Below, in pieces: positions 1-11,399 of a stretch of DNA of 64,000 bases; position 1 is the first letter of the stretch, and every line of letters starts with the position of its first letter. The stretch lies in NCBI GenBank assembly GCA_029204045.2, contig CM055073.1, positions 22,700,502 through 22,764,501 of the forward strand, written 5' to 3'. Origin of the DNA: Tillandsia leiboldiana (taxonomy: Eukaryota; Streptophyta; Magnoliopsida; Poales; Bromeliaceae). A program made the translations under genes and the position numbers. The notes beneath the pieces are model-generated. The model worked only from the letters and a program-made list of their open reading frames with translations. It did no database searches and was not told the DNA's origin.

Positions 1-93
1 CTGCTGTCCAGAGAGCAGAGGGGATGTCCTCCTGCCTCTCACATAAAAGTGGGGAAGGGGAGCCCCCTCCCTCACCTGCTGGGTTGTAGGATT

Positions 94-117
94 CACACAC
101 ACACACACACACACACA
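94..117. repeat. (AC)n microsatellite
   Basis: An uninterrupted run of about twelve AC/CA dinucleotides. The surrounding 1-1440 shows no coding or transposon signature that I recognise and is presumed to be part of 5MP intron 6. Confidence 0.9.
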
Positions 118-1455
118 AAGAGAGGGCATTTTGGTCCGAAATTCTAAAAGTGGTCCATTAGTGGAAAAAAATGAAAAATTGGATAACATTGGATTCCCAC
201 TATATTCACTATATTTATTCCTATCTGTTTTGCATGTGCACCTACTTACTGCATATGCACTACGTCGTAGCTTAGCTTGCTTGCAGGCTAGATCCACTTT
301 TAGAACGTTGTACATTAGTAATCTTCTATAGCATCTCATTCTTTCATCTTATGTTAGTAGTTTAGTACTAAACAAGTCAACACAATTATATTTGAGGACA
401 GATCAGAATGAAAAAGAGTGTCTTTCAGGCTAAACCTAAACTAAGCTAGACCTCTCTTTCGCACCATGCTTCAATCTCGAACCTCCGGCCCAAACCAGCT
501 CCTTGTCATCTATAACTCTAATCAAACTTTATTAACAAGCGGAAAGGAAAATACCTATTTCACTATTTCTGCAAAGTGCAAAATTTTACAAACAAACCAA
601 TGGGACGAACGTACTGACCCGCCATATCATATTATACAACATAACAGCTAGGAAACTTGTTATATTCCAATAATATACCTGATAAATTTCAAAGTCCTCA
701 AGTTTTACTTCACTAAAACACTTCTAGACTAAAAAAGTAAAATCTAAGTAGCAAAAAATTTCCATCAAAAGAACTTTAACGATTTCGTAATCTATTTCAT
801 ACTGTCAAAAGAATTCCAACTTCGAACAATCAGAAAGCATCGTCTGCAATGATAAACTTTAATCCTCCTAAAATTTAAAAACGGATATAAAAGAATGAAA
901 GAGTTGCTCAAAGACTTTAATAAACTGTATAAATTTTTTATATTAATATGTAAATAAAAATAAGAGCTAACATGTTACAGGAATTGATGAATCATGTTAA
1001 GTAAGAGATAACCATTAAAAGGAAGTATCACTATGATAAGAGCTCTAATCTTTGACACAACCCAATACTATCGTTATGATAAGGAAAAATAAAGCAGCAA
1101 AAAACAGAAAGATCTTGGGTTATTGACAAAGTTTATGCATCACAAGTGCTGGCAATCGAAAGATTCCAATTAACAAGTGCGGGTGAACTAATTGTAAGGA
1201 AATTTTCAGAATTTCTCAGGTGGGGTAGTTTCATAATTGTGGAAGCGACAAGTGATACTAGAGTTCTGATTGTTATCACAAGATAACTGAACTTTTACTT
1301 GCAACGTTACAGGCCAAGGTATAGTACCAGTAAGTTTTCTCAAGGGGGCATTTCACATGTATCCTTCCAGATATACAAAACCTCACGTAATGTTTAAATG
1401 TTAAATAATCCTACACATGCCCAGAGTTTTAAATTCTCTATGTATGCCCCTGCTG

Positions 1456-1800
1456 CAAGGATTTAAGTGCTGTGGCACAGGTTCATGCTATATAAACTTG
1501 TCGGCACGGTACGGCACGGTGCGTACCAAGAGGTGCCGATGAGTGTCAGTCACAAAAAATACATGTGTGCCTACACATAATGCCATGAAATATTTATTTT
1601 CTTTAACAACAAAATTTTTTAATTACTTATTATGTATCTTATTAAATATTTTGAACTTTATTAAGAAAATTATATAGTAATTTAAAGAAAAAAAGATTTT
1701 CAGCTGTGCTATCGGCACGGGAACTGTATCATGCCGGTATCTTGTTGACACGATACGGCACGATAGATACGGACCATCCCGATGGATACTTAAATCCTTG
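1456..1800 (+). mobile_element. hAT-type MITE, copy 1
   Basis: 345 bp with terminal inverted repeats CAAGGATTTAAGT and a perfect 8-bp target duplication CCCTGCTG (1448-1455 and 1801-1808). The ends are rich in CGGCACGG/CCGTGCCG motifs and the middle is AT-rich. Copies 2 (15115) and 3 (21449) are the same family. The 8-bp duplication is characteristic of hAT elements. There is no coding capacity. Confidence 0.85.
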
Positions 1801-2263
1801 CCCTGCTGTCAATTTCCACTAGCCTTTTCCTACAGCAAATAAAACTTTTTAATTTTTTAAAGCAATTTTCTTTTATTTTGTAAATTCGTATTTGATTCAG
1901 GCTTAAATCATTTAATTTTAGTTGGTTTGGCTAACCAAAATTTTTCTCCAATAAACATAAAAACAAACCCAAAAAGACCTTTCGTCTTTCCAAAAAACGC
2001 TTGGCCTTCTATGCATGACTCTTGGGTGACCGTATTGTGTTGAAGACAATAGGACAATAATTTATTACAGGATAGGCTCTCAACACTATAAATACTTGGC
2101 ACTTGATACTTTGAGGGCAGATTTGATGAATAGAAACTTCTACTCTTGCTTTTTATCCTTGTCATGGTGTTCTTCTTCTCGGCGTGATCAGCGACGCTTC
2201 TTCCTAGCGCCAAGATCATCTTTTTTCCTCAACTTGATTGTTGTCGCTTCTTCCTCGTGGCAA

Positions 2264-2358
2264 GATCGGCTTCTGCTTCTACTCCTCTTCTTTCGGACCT
2301 TGCCTCATCTTCTTCCCCACTACTGAAGTTCTACCCATGGTGTACCGCCCTCCTCATC
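2264..2358 (+). repeat. 95-bp flanking duplication, left copy
   Basis: This segment, from GATCGGCTTCTGC to GCCCTCCTCATC, is repeated at 7649-7743 on the other side of the copia element with a single difference (TACTG versus TACCG). A homologous uninterrupted LTR at 14072-15025 has it once, so it is a duplication made at or around the copia insertion. Confidence 0.92.
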
Positions 2359-2633
2359 TGAAAGATAGGCAAAAGGGCATATTCTATGGTTTGTATTAAC
2401 ATCAATTATATAGTACATGAGAAGGTATTTCTATGGTAACAATGCCAACCATAGTAATAATATAACTAGGATTACATGCTATATAATCCTACGCTATAGA
2501 TGGTAAGTAATATATAGTATAACAACCATAGTAATAATATAACTAGGATTACATGCTATATAATCCTACGCTATAGATGGTAAGTAATATATAGTATAGA
2601 AACAATAAAGATAATACTAAATATATCGTAACA
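2359..2633 (-). repeat. 3' LTR of the copia element (complete)
   Basis: 275 bp. On the minus strand it starts TGTTACGATATATTTAG and ends GCCTATCTTTCA, the canonical TG...CA. It follows the purine tract at about 2634-2645. It contains a 77-bp tandem duplication (ACCATAGTAATAATATAAC units starting near 2447 and 2524), which is also present in the other LTR. Confidence 0.95.
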
Positions 2634-2645
2634 TTCCCCCGCAAG

Positions 2646-5600
2646 CTAAGCATCAGGTGGACGGATGCGAAGATTGAGCCGTAATATCGAAAACCGAGAG
2701 GGTGGCAAGGGCTTGGTGAAAATATCAGCAAGTTGTTTATCAGAAGAGATATGAACCAACTCTAAATCACCAGTCTAAACTTTTTCGCGCAAGAATTGAT
2801 GATCAAGTTCAATATGCTTTGTGCGAGCATGAAAAACAGGATTTGCCGCTAGATAAGTAGTGCTTAGATTATCACAGTAGATGCTAATAGGTCGCCAGAG
2901 GAAAAACACGAAGATCACGAAGTAGACGACGGATCCATATCGTCTCCGCAAGCGCGTAGGCGACAGCACGGTATTCTGCTTCAGAACTAGAGCGAGAAAT
3001 GGTGGGCTGCTTTTTGGCGGACCAAGAGATAAGATTGGGCCCTAAAAATATACAATATCCAGAAGTAGATCGACGTGTATCTGGACAACCGGCCCAATCA
3101 GCATCTGCAAATGCGACAAGAGAGGGATTGACACAGCGAGATATAGGCAGTCCATAAGTCAGCGTGCCCCGAATATATCGTAGAATGCGCTTAACCGCTT
3201 GCATGTGTGGTTCACGAGGAGCATGTAGATACTGGGCAACAGAGTTGACAGCATATGATATATCCGGTCAGGTGAAACTAAGATACTGGAGAGCACCAAC
3301 AAGCTGACGATAGTTATAGGGATCCTCAAGAAGTTGCCCTTCATGAGAGGATAGACGAGAGGTTGGAGCGAGAGGACTAGAGACGGACTTACTATCAAGA
3401 AAACCATGGCGCTGAAGCAGCTGATGCGCATATTTGTGCTGAGTCAGATGAAAACCAGAAAATGACCTATTTACCTCAATGCCCAAGAAATAATGTAGCG
3501 GCCCGAAATCCTTCATTGCAAATTCCTGCTGTAAGGTGGTAATAAGAGCCCTTAGAAGAGATGAGGAACTGCTAGTGACAATAATATCATCAACATATAA
3601 TAGAAGAATAAGAGTGCCAGAAGAGGAGTGACAGATGAACATTGAAGGATCAGCAGTGCTCCCAACAAAACCAATTTCAGATAGAAAGGACATAAACCGT
3701 TGAAACCAAGCCCGAGGTGCTTGCTTAAGACTATAGATGGCTTTGCGTAGACGACAAATATGATGCGGAAAAGAGGGATGCACAAAACCAGGCGGTTGTC
3801 TCATATAAACTTCTTCAGAGAGTGTGCCATGAAGAAAAGCATTCTTCACATCAAGTTGTCGAAGAGACCACCCTGAGGAGAGGGCCACCGAAAGAACAGT
3901 GCGAATAGTGGTCGACTTGACAACGGGAGAAAAGGTCTCATCAAAATCAATGCCTTGTTGCTGTTTATAACCTTGAGCCACAAGCCGAGCTTTGAGACGC
4001 TCAAGAGACCCATCCGCCTTCTGCTTTACTTTGTATACCCATTTACAACCAATAAGATTAACAGGCGAAGGAGGTACAAGATCCCAAGTAGCATTTGTCA
4101 GGAGGGCATCAAACTCCTCAGCCATGGCAGCGCGCCAACCTGCATCCTGAAAGGCCTCATGAAATGAGTTAGGCTCAGTAGGCAGAGCAGAATCCGTAGA
4201 GGCCAGTAAGGAGGTAGACTCAGTTAAACCCTTAGTCATAGATCGAGTGCGCATAGGATGTATGCGGGGAGGTGAAGAAGGCTCAGACGGCACTATAGTA
4301 GGCTGAGGGGAGGGCGGACGATCAGAGGTGGACGGTGGTGGTTCAACAATAGTAGGTGTAGTAGCAGCAGATCGTGTAATGTGTCGTCTGGTATAGACAC
4401 GGAGTTCTGATGGACCAACGGCAGTGGCATCGTTCCCATTCCTAACCTGTGAGTCATCAGAATTCAAGGTAGAAGGAAACGTTGATAAATTCTCAGACGG
4501 TGAAACAGGTGGACGTGTACCGGAACCACTCTCAGCAGAGGGGCGTGTGAAGGAGAAGCCAGAGATTGCATCAATGGTAGAAGGATTCTCACCCAGCAAA
4601 GGAGGATTTGAAATAAATTTTTGAAACATATCAAGGTTGGAAAAAGTAGAGGAAGGAAAAGAAGAGAATTTAGAAAGACAAGAAAACGGAAAAACAGTTT
4701 CCACAAAGGTAACATGTCGAGAAATAAAAACCTTGCCAGTGCTGGGATGGAGACATCGAAAACCTTTATGTTTATCAGAGAGTCCTAAGAAGACGCAAGG
4801 AAGTAACCGAGGAGAGAGCTTGTGAGCTGCAATATCCTGCACATCAGGATAACACAAACATCCAAAAACTTTGACAAGTTGCAAGTCAGGGGAAGAGCAA
4901 CCATACAGAATTTCATATGGCGATTGTCCTTTTAAAACAGTAAGAGAGGGAATTCGATTCACAAGAAATACAGCAGTTTGAATGGCATCAGCCCAAAAAC
5001 GAGGAGGCATACAAGCTTGAAATAGTAAACTTCTAACAATGTTAGTTAAATGTCTATGCTTCCTTTCGGCGAGGCCGTTTTGTTGAGGAGTATAAGGACA
5101 AGAAAAACGGTGAAAAATTCCATTTTGTGAACAAAGGTTGGAAAACTTATCATTTACAAACTCCGTACCATTATCAGATTGGAAAATCTTGATTGAGCTA
5201 TGAAATCTGTTTTCCACCATTGCTTTAAATTCGAGAAATTTGTCAAAAACTTCGTGTTTAAATTTCAAAAGGTAAAGCCAAGAAAACCGAGAATAATCAT
5301 CAATAAATATAACATAATATTTATAACCAGAAACAGATGGAACAGGTGATTGCCACACATCAGAATGCACAATATGAAAGGGAAAAGCAGATTTAGATTC
5401 CGAATCAGAAAATGAGAGTTTAACATGTTTTCCCATGTTACAAGCATTACAAATAGATAATGTCAAAGCAGAATTACCATCAGAAACAATGTTATTATTT
5501 TTAATAAATGCCGAAAGAACAGGAAGACTGGGATGACCTAATCGTCTATGCCAAACATCGCTACTAAATCTAGATGCAACAAGACCAATATGTTGCTTAT

Positions 5601-6999
5601 TCCCTACACTTGCAACTTTAGAAGGAATTGGATAGAGTGATGTTCCCGAGCTAGGACAGTGCAGAAGCTCCGTCCTTGTTACCTTGTCCTTCACAGAAAA
5701 ACCAGAAGAGTCAAATTCAAGAACAGAATTATTGTCACGACAGAATTGACGCACCGAAAGTAAATTTCTCTTGATGGAATGAACAACAAGAACATTTTTA
5801 AGAGCAAAGGATTTAGAAGATGTATTCAATTGAGTTTCACCTGTCTGAGTAATATCAAGTAAATTTCCATTACCAACTAGAATTTTCTCATGCCCAGTAT
5901 AAGGTTTGGAAGAGGAAAGAATACCAGAATTCGCGGTCATGTGATTGGAAGCTCCAGTGTCTGGATACCATACTTCCTCAGCAGGTTCATAGAGATTCAT
6001 AGCAGCAAAAGTTTGAGGGACATCATCGGCCACGAATGAGTGATTGAAGCGTTGTCTGCATTGAAGAGCAGAATGGTTGTACTTTCCACAGATCTGACAC
6101 TGTGTGCCAGACTTCGAAAAATAAGATTGTTGATTTGGAGTATAAGGTTGAGGAAGATTATTGGGTGAAGAATGTGGATAGATTCCAGGAGATCCACGAC
6201 CATGATATGAGTTGTGTCTACCGCGATGTCCTCGACCACCGCGATATCTGCCTCCACGACCTCCACGATTTCCTCGTCCACGATTTGCATAGAGAGCTTC
6301 GCTGTCGATAGTGGGAATGGCAGGTGATGTTGTTGAACTAGTACGACGTTGTACTTCTGTTTCTTCTTGCATCAGAAGTGGACGAAGTTGATCAAAAGTA
6401 AGCTTGTTTCGGTGTGTATTAAGGGCACTGACGAAACCTCTATATTCTTCTGGTAACCCGAGAAGAACAGTCATGACCAAGTTATGGTCTGACTCAGTTT
6501 CACCAATCGCTTGCAGGGCATCGCCAATAGATTTAATCTTTTGCATATAATCGGTCATATTCATTGAACCTTTCTTGATGCTTCGTAATTCAGACTTTAG
6601 ATAGAAAGCGGTGGAAGCAGTTTTATCAAGAAAATATGTTTCGATAATTTTCCAAGCATCATACGCAGTTTTAGAAGAGCTAGAAACAATCATCTGTAAT
6701 ATGCTAAGCGAAAGGATGGCATTAATCCACGAGAGTATAGTGGTGTCTTCTTTTTTCCAATTTAGATATTCCGGGTTCATAATTGTTTTCTTTTCAGAAG
6801 TGTCAATAGTCTGAGGCGGTATAATACCAGTTCCGTCCACATGTGGAGTAACACCAAAACTCTCCAAAACATTAAGAAATATTTGTTTCCACACAAGATA
6901 TGTGGAATCTGTTAGTTCAAGTGGTATGAGAGTTTTGATATTAACCACTGGTAAATTTGAGAAAGAAGACATGTTACCACAAAAAGAAAATATCACCAC
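2646..6999 (-). pseudogene. copia gag-pol polyprotein, three disabling changes near the 3' end
   Basis: One frame of 1243 codons (6999-3268) carries, in order: gag (about 20-220); a Gly/Arg-rich stretch; CCHC zinc knuckle CQICGKYNHSALQC (301-314); aspartic protease DTGA (347-350); the pre-integrase WHRRLGH motif; integrase D547, D609, E645 (DDX35E); and reverse transcriptase with YVDD (1135-1138). A TGA at 3270-3268 stops it where RNase H should follow. The same frame then continues with RNase H motifs (FADADWAG), shifts frame in a T run near 2900, meets a TAG at 2777-2775, and reaches the likely original stop at 2648-2646. The real gag start may be the ATG at 6972. These breaks should prevent a normal RNase H end. 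Confidence 0.93.
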
Positions 7000-7382
7000 G
7001 AGAGCCTAACCGAGGCAAATCCGACGAGTAGAAAAAAAAAATACCAAGTAGTCACAAATCCAGAATAAAGATAAGTAAGTCAGATTAGAACCCGATGGGA
7101 AAAGCTGAATGAATCAAAGTTGACCTTGATTGCACGAGAGAAGAACCAAACTACACCAGGGAGCAAGTACGCATCTGAACGACACCAGAATAATGAAGAG
7201 AGGCCGAAATTACTGTAGCGCCGGTACTGTAGCAGCGGCACTATAGCAGCGGCACTGTAGCAGCAGTTGTGATGGAGAGAGAAATCCAAAGAGAAAAAAA
7301 AAAAAAAAAAAAAATTATGGAAGAAGATGAGGCTCGTGGTAGATGGTGGCTAAGGATCGATATTCCCAATATTAGGGTTCCC

Positions 7383-7394
7383 GCTCTGATACCA
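7383..7394 (-). other. copia primer binding site (tRNA-iMet)
   Basis: TGGTATCAGAGC on the minus strand directly follows the 5' LTR end ...ATCTTTCA. It is the standard complement of the initiator methionine tRNA 3' end used by plant copia elements. Confidence 0.92.
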
Positions 7395-7648
7395 TGAAAG
7401 ATGGGCAAAAGGGCATATTCTATGGTTTGTATTAACATCAATTATATAGTACATGAGAAGGTATTTCTATGGTAACAATGACAACCATAGTAATAATATA
7501 ACTAGGATTACATGCTATATAATCCTACGCTATAGATGGTAAGTAATATATAGTATAACAACCATAGTAATAATATAACTAGGATTACATGCTATATAAT
7601 CCTACGCTATAGATGGTAAGTAATATATAGTATAGAAACAATAAAGAT
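7395..7648 (-). repeat. 5' LTR of the copia element (truncated at its outer end)
   Basis: 254 bp, colinear with 2359-2612 without indels and with two substitutions. The 21 bp corresponding to 2613-2633, including the TGTTA terminus needed for integrase recognition, are absent, and host sequence follows directly. The inner end abuts the primer binding site. Confidence 0.95.
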
Positions 7649-7743
7649 GATCGGCTTCTGCTTCTACTCCTCTTCTTTCGGACCTTGCCTCATCTTCTTC
7701 CCCACTACCGAAGTTCTACCCATGGTGTACCGCCCTCCTCATC
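7649..7743 (+). repeat. 95-bp flanking duplication, right copy
   Basis: Partner of 2264-2358. It abuts the truncated outer end of the 5' LTR, and the Q LTR resumes at 7744 with GATCGTGGATCAC. Confidence 0.92.
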
Positions 7744-8160
7744 GATCGTGGATCACCCGCAATCGTATGATTGGTACACTTCTTGTATCATATTTTCTCC
7801 CTCATCACTTGATATCTAATTGTCCTTTTCAATCTAGCCTTCCACTAGTACCAACCATCTTTTGCCAAAACACCAAATATAAAAGTCTTAAGTCAGATAA
7901 AACCGAGTTTACCTTTTTGGAACTATTAAATGTATTTTCAGTTAATTGTTATTACCTCATATATTAAAGGTTTATCACCATCTTAGTATTGCTTTAATTC
8001 GATTTAAATTTTCTATCTGGCTGAAATTTTTGCTTCCTTGCTTTAATTTTAGTAAAGTTTGTTGGAATCGAAAAATTACACCTAATTTAATTTAAAAAAT
8101 ACCTTTAAATGAAAACAAAGTTGAAAATTCAAATTGGGCAACCTTTCGGTATGCATCAAT

Positions 8161-8172
8161 TGGTACCAGAGC
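8161..8172 (+). other. primer binding site of gypsy element Q
   Basis: TGGTACCAGAGC two bases after the LTR end TGCATCA. It matches the complement of initiator Met tRNA with one variant base. It marks the start of the Q internal region. Confidence 0.8.
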
Positions 8173-8311
8173 AAGTTCTTTTCGTGGGAAAGTTTGTTTT
8201 GATCTAAACAATTTTTTTGATCTGCAGTTTTTTTTTCCTTGTTCTTTTTAGGCCAAAATATTTTCAAAATAAAAAAAACACTTCATTGATCAACTTGGAA
8301 GCATTTGGTAA

Positions 8312-9640
8312 TTGGCAGACAATAGTGAAAATCCTCGTGATTGGAGAGAAGCGTATGAGAAACAACAAGACTCCATGAGAAACATACAAAATCAAATGAA
8401 TAACATTCAAAAACTATTGGAAAGATTAACCATGCAAAAACAAAATACGGTAGGAGAAGATTCAAAAAGTGACACTAATTTTGACAATCGTACTTTACCT
8501 GATAGAAGAAATCATCTTTTTCAAAATCAAGAAAATTTACTTCGATAGGATCAGGGCATTAAAGTAGATGAGTGAGTTCGAGGGTAAATTACAAAGAATC
8601 TGTAGCTTGGCTAGACAAAATAGAACAATTTTTTGAATGAAAAGAATTACCCGATGACAAAAATAGTTAAATTTGTCTCCCTTAAATTGAGAGGTCATGC
8701 CTAGTGTGGTGGAAACAAGTCCAAAATGATAGGGTTAGAAAGGATAAGAAAAAGATTAGTTCGTGGGAAAGAATGAAAGAAAAACTTTTACCGACCGATT
8801 ACCGTCAAACTATTTTTCAAAAATTTCACAATATAAGCAAGGGTCTAAATCGGTACAAGAATATGCAGCAGAATTTTACACCCTTCAAGCTCGTAATGAA
8901 CTTAAAGAGGACAAAGAATAGTGGATAGCTCGCTATCTAGCCAGTCTTCGAGCCCAAATTCAAGACGAGTTAGCCTTTTAACTTTCTATAGGGTCGACAT
9001 GGCCTATAGCCATGCACTTAAGGCTGAGAATAAGCTTAAGAGACAAACCTTTCGTCAGGAAAGTGCGAGTGTAAAGAACACAATAGGAACCAAGCTTGTC
9101 CCAAAGAATAATAGTTAAACCTCTTCAAAACCTGTTTAAGACCTTAATGAATTTTAGGCGCAAAACCCGCTGATTCTGGCAGAATTTGTTCTAAATGTGA
9201 CAAACTATCATATAAATCCTCTGATTGCTCTTTGAGAAAATTTGGTTCCAGACCCAATTTTATAGAAAATCAAGAAGAAGATGAAAATAAGGAAGAAACT
9301 GCAAAACAAAAAGATGTAGATGAGATTCCTAAAGAATCTCCTAATGCGGCTGAAACAAATCTCATGATCCATCGAGTCTTATCATCCTCTAAGTCCACCC
9401 TATATGATTGGAACCATCGTAGCCTTTTAAAACCATATGTAGTGCAAGGGATAAGCTTTGCTCTCTTGTCATTGATAGTGGGAGTACTAAAAACTCTCTA
9501 GAGAAATGGTTGATAAACTCAAGTTAAAAACAGAAAAACTTGCTCAACCATACAAAATAGCTTGGTTTAAGGACAGGGATGAGTTTCCCGGTAATAGAGC
9601 GATGTCTTGTTGAATTTTGTATTGGAAAGACCTCTAATGC
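8312..9640 (+). pseudogene. Ty3-gypsy gag and protease relic (element Q)
   Basis: Broken plus-strand frames show DWREAYEKQQDSMRNIQNQM at the N-terminus, then WLDKIEQFFE, CLVWWKQVQN, SWERMKEKLLPTDYRQTIFQ and SYSHALKAENKLKRQ-like residues of a retroviral-type gag. A damaged zinc knuckle (C-x2-C near 9192-9203) follows. A protease stretch comes next, ending in KLKLKTEKLAQPYKIAWFKD and CLVEFCIGK. There are several stops and frameshifts, and the initial ATG reads TTG. The sequence stops matching gypsy near 9640, where a hAT end begins. Old and non-functional. Confidence 0.8.
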
Positions 9641-9642
9641 AC

Positions 9643-11032
9643 AGATACTTCAAAAAACAATCCGTGTCCGTATCCGATACGTATCGGACACGGATACGCG
9701 CCCGATACGTATAGGATACGGGATTGAAGTATCTGAAATTTTTAAAAAAAAAAAAAAAAATCGGATACGGATTGGATACGGCGGGACACGTTTCGGGATA
9801 CGGCAGGACACGTTTCAGGATACGGTCGCGATACAGGATACGTATTTTCGAATCTAAACGGGTCGGATTTTGAAATTTTTAAAAATACCCGCATTCAAAA
9901 CCATAAGAAATAAAAAAACTTTTTCTTTCGGTCTAAACGGTAGGTCGGATTTTAAATTTTTTACAAGCACCCGCATCCAAAACCATAAGAAATTAAAAAA
10001 CACTACTTCTTTTCTCTCCATCGATCAATTCCAACGAACCGAGCGGGAGCGGAACCGAGCGGGAGCGAGCGGGAGGGGAACCGAGCGGGAGCGGAACCGA
10101 GCGAGAGCGGAACCCCGACCTTGGCGAGCGGCGGTGGAGATTGGAAACCCTAAATCTCGAACCCTTCTCTTGGCCATCTTCCTCGTGGACTTGTAACCAG
10201 CAGCGATCTTGGTTCTCTCTCTCTCTTATTAAACTTCAAAAGCTTTTAAGTTTTAAATCTCTCTTTCTCTCTCTCTTATTAAACTATATAGGCCTTTAAA
10301 TCTCTCTTTCTCTCTTCTTCTTTTTTTCTTTAGTATTAAATGACATGGTTTAGGTGTTTAGGGTTTGGTTTGACGGTTGCTTCTTTTTTTTTCAATTGGC
10401 CAATAATGTTACTAACCTATAAAGATTATTTTTTTTCTCTGTTTTTTTTTAAATGCTAGCATATTTTTTTTTGTTCAAATCTTAAAAAGTTAAAAATTTA
10501 TAGTTTACATACTAGAAGTTTAGAACCTTATACAAATATAGTATTTGAAAATAGGCAAAATATGATTGAAGGATTAATTATTTTAGGAATAATTTTATTT
10601 AATCAATCCAGAGAGGTTTTATGGCAATTAAATGATTGCTAAGAATCTCAGTAACTCACATATCATATATGTAATTGCATTGTACTTTTTCATACTGAAA
10701 TTGTATATGAATATATGATTGACTGATTGTATGTGCTATATATTTTTATAATTTATAAATAATGTTATGCTAATTATATCTATTTATCTTGACATGCATA
10801 GGAAATGAATCGTGAAAGCCAAGCTTCTACCGGTGGTAGTGGCAGTGGTAGTGGTACCGGAGGTAGTGGTAGTGGTAGTTCAAGTAGCATTAATGATAAT
10901 ACTCCATTATGGAAGTATGTAAGAAAGGCGGAAAAGTTAGGGGATGGTGGAGGAAACATGAGGTTTGAATGCAACTTTTGCAAACAAGTTTATAATGGAT
11001 CGTATTATAGGGTTAAAGCTCATTTGTTGAGA
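9643..11032 (+). mobile_element. 5' portion of a hAT transposon inserted in element Q
   Basis: It starts near CACAGATACTTCAA, matching the end of the short element at about 16258 (CACAGATGCTTCAA). About 200 bp of repeated CCGTATCC/GGATACGG motifs follow, then (CT)-rich leader and AT-rich sequence. At 10805-11032 there is an N-terminal hAT exon with a Gly/Ser linker and a BED zinc finger (C-N-F-C ... YRVKAHLL). The rest of the transposase and the other end are absent, and gypsy RT sequence follows without a gap. A deletion spanning the hAT 3' part and adjacent gypsy is the simplest explanation. Confidence 0.7.
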
Positions 11033-11236
11033 ACTAGGGTTCAGCCATTGCTGAATGAATTTTCTGATATCATGCCTGAGGAACTCCCCGATGGCCTTCC
11101 ACCTATGAGAGACATCCAACACTGCATTGATTTTGTACCTGGTGCAAGCCTTCCACTATCTGCAATCTTGAATGACTCATCTCGCACGGTTCATCTTTTT
11201 CGGGTTCCCGTGGGATGGTATTCACGATTCAGATGA
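10805..11236 (+). pseudogene. chimeric frame: hAT BED finger joined to gypsy RT leader
   Basis: A 143-codon frame. Residues 1-76 are a Gly/Ser linker plus BED zinc finger (LWKYVRKAEKL ... FECNFCKQVYNG ... VKAHLLRTR). Residues 77-118 (EFSDIMPEELPDGLPPMRDI ... VPGASLP) are the conserved lead-in to Ty3-gypsy reverse transcriptase. The last part matches nothing. The two halves belong to unrelated transposons, so this is a deletion junction and not a designed protein. Confidence 0.8.
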
Positions 11237-11399
11237 ATATTTATGTATGGGTGGGTGTATGTGGGTATCAGGTATTGCGGATCCATGACTTCCAATAGAC
11301 GCAAGCATCTATTGTTAATTACCCCCGTGAGATCGGGGCACCTTCGATTAAGAGATCTTTGAGAGGAGGATAGAATAAATCGTATCCTAATGACTGATC

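Larger units (their letters stand above)
2359..7648 (-). mobile_element. Ty1-copia LTR retrotransposon, 5.3 kb
   Basis: The order on the minus strand is 5' LTR (7648-7395), primer site TGGTATCAGAGC at 7394-7383 complementary to initiator Met tRNA, gag-pol (6999-2646), polypurine tract GCGGGGGAA, and 3' LTR (2633-2359). The two LTRs differ at only two of 254 shared positions, so the insertion is recent. Short LTRs, overall size and a single gag-pol frame fit the Ale/Retrofit group (inference). It sits in the 5' LTR of element Q. The 5' LTR lacks its outer 21 bp, and a 95-bp flanking duplication replaces the usual 5-bp one. Confidence 0.95.
1441..8158 (+). mobile_element. 5' LTR of degraded gypsy element Q, split by two insertions
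   Basis: Segments 1441-1455, 1801-2358 and 7744-8158 align in order with the LTR at 14072-15025: matching TGTA...GCCC starts, the CAATTTTCTTTTATTTTG block, CCAATAAACATAAAAACAAA, CTACCCATGGTGTA and the TGCATCA end. After subtracting the hAT MITE (345 bp plus 8-bp TSD) and the copia element (5290 bp plus 95-bp duplication), the length is 980 bp, against 954 bp for the second copy. It is followed directly by a tRNA-iMet-type primer site. The flanks CTCTA (left) and CTTTT (right of the 3' LTR) match only partly, so the target site duplication has decayed or the borders are slightly off. Confidence 0.75.

Noticed and set aside
131..651. Short frames of 60-66 codons near the left edge
   Set aside because: No similarity, AT-rich intronic sequence and no splice or promoter context.
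2884..3204. RNase H-like frame as a separate gene
   Set aside because: Same frame as copia gag-pol beyond an in-frame stop; part of the same pseudogene.
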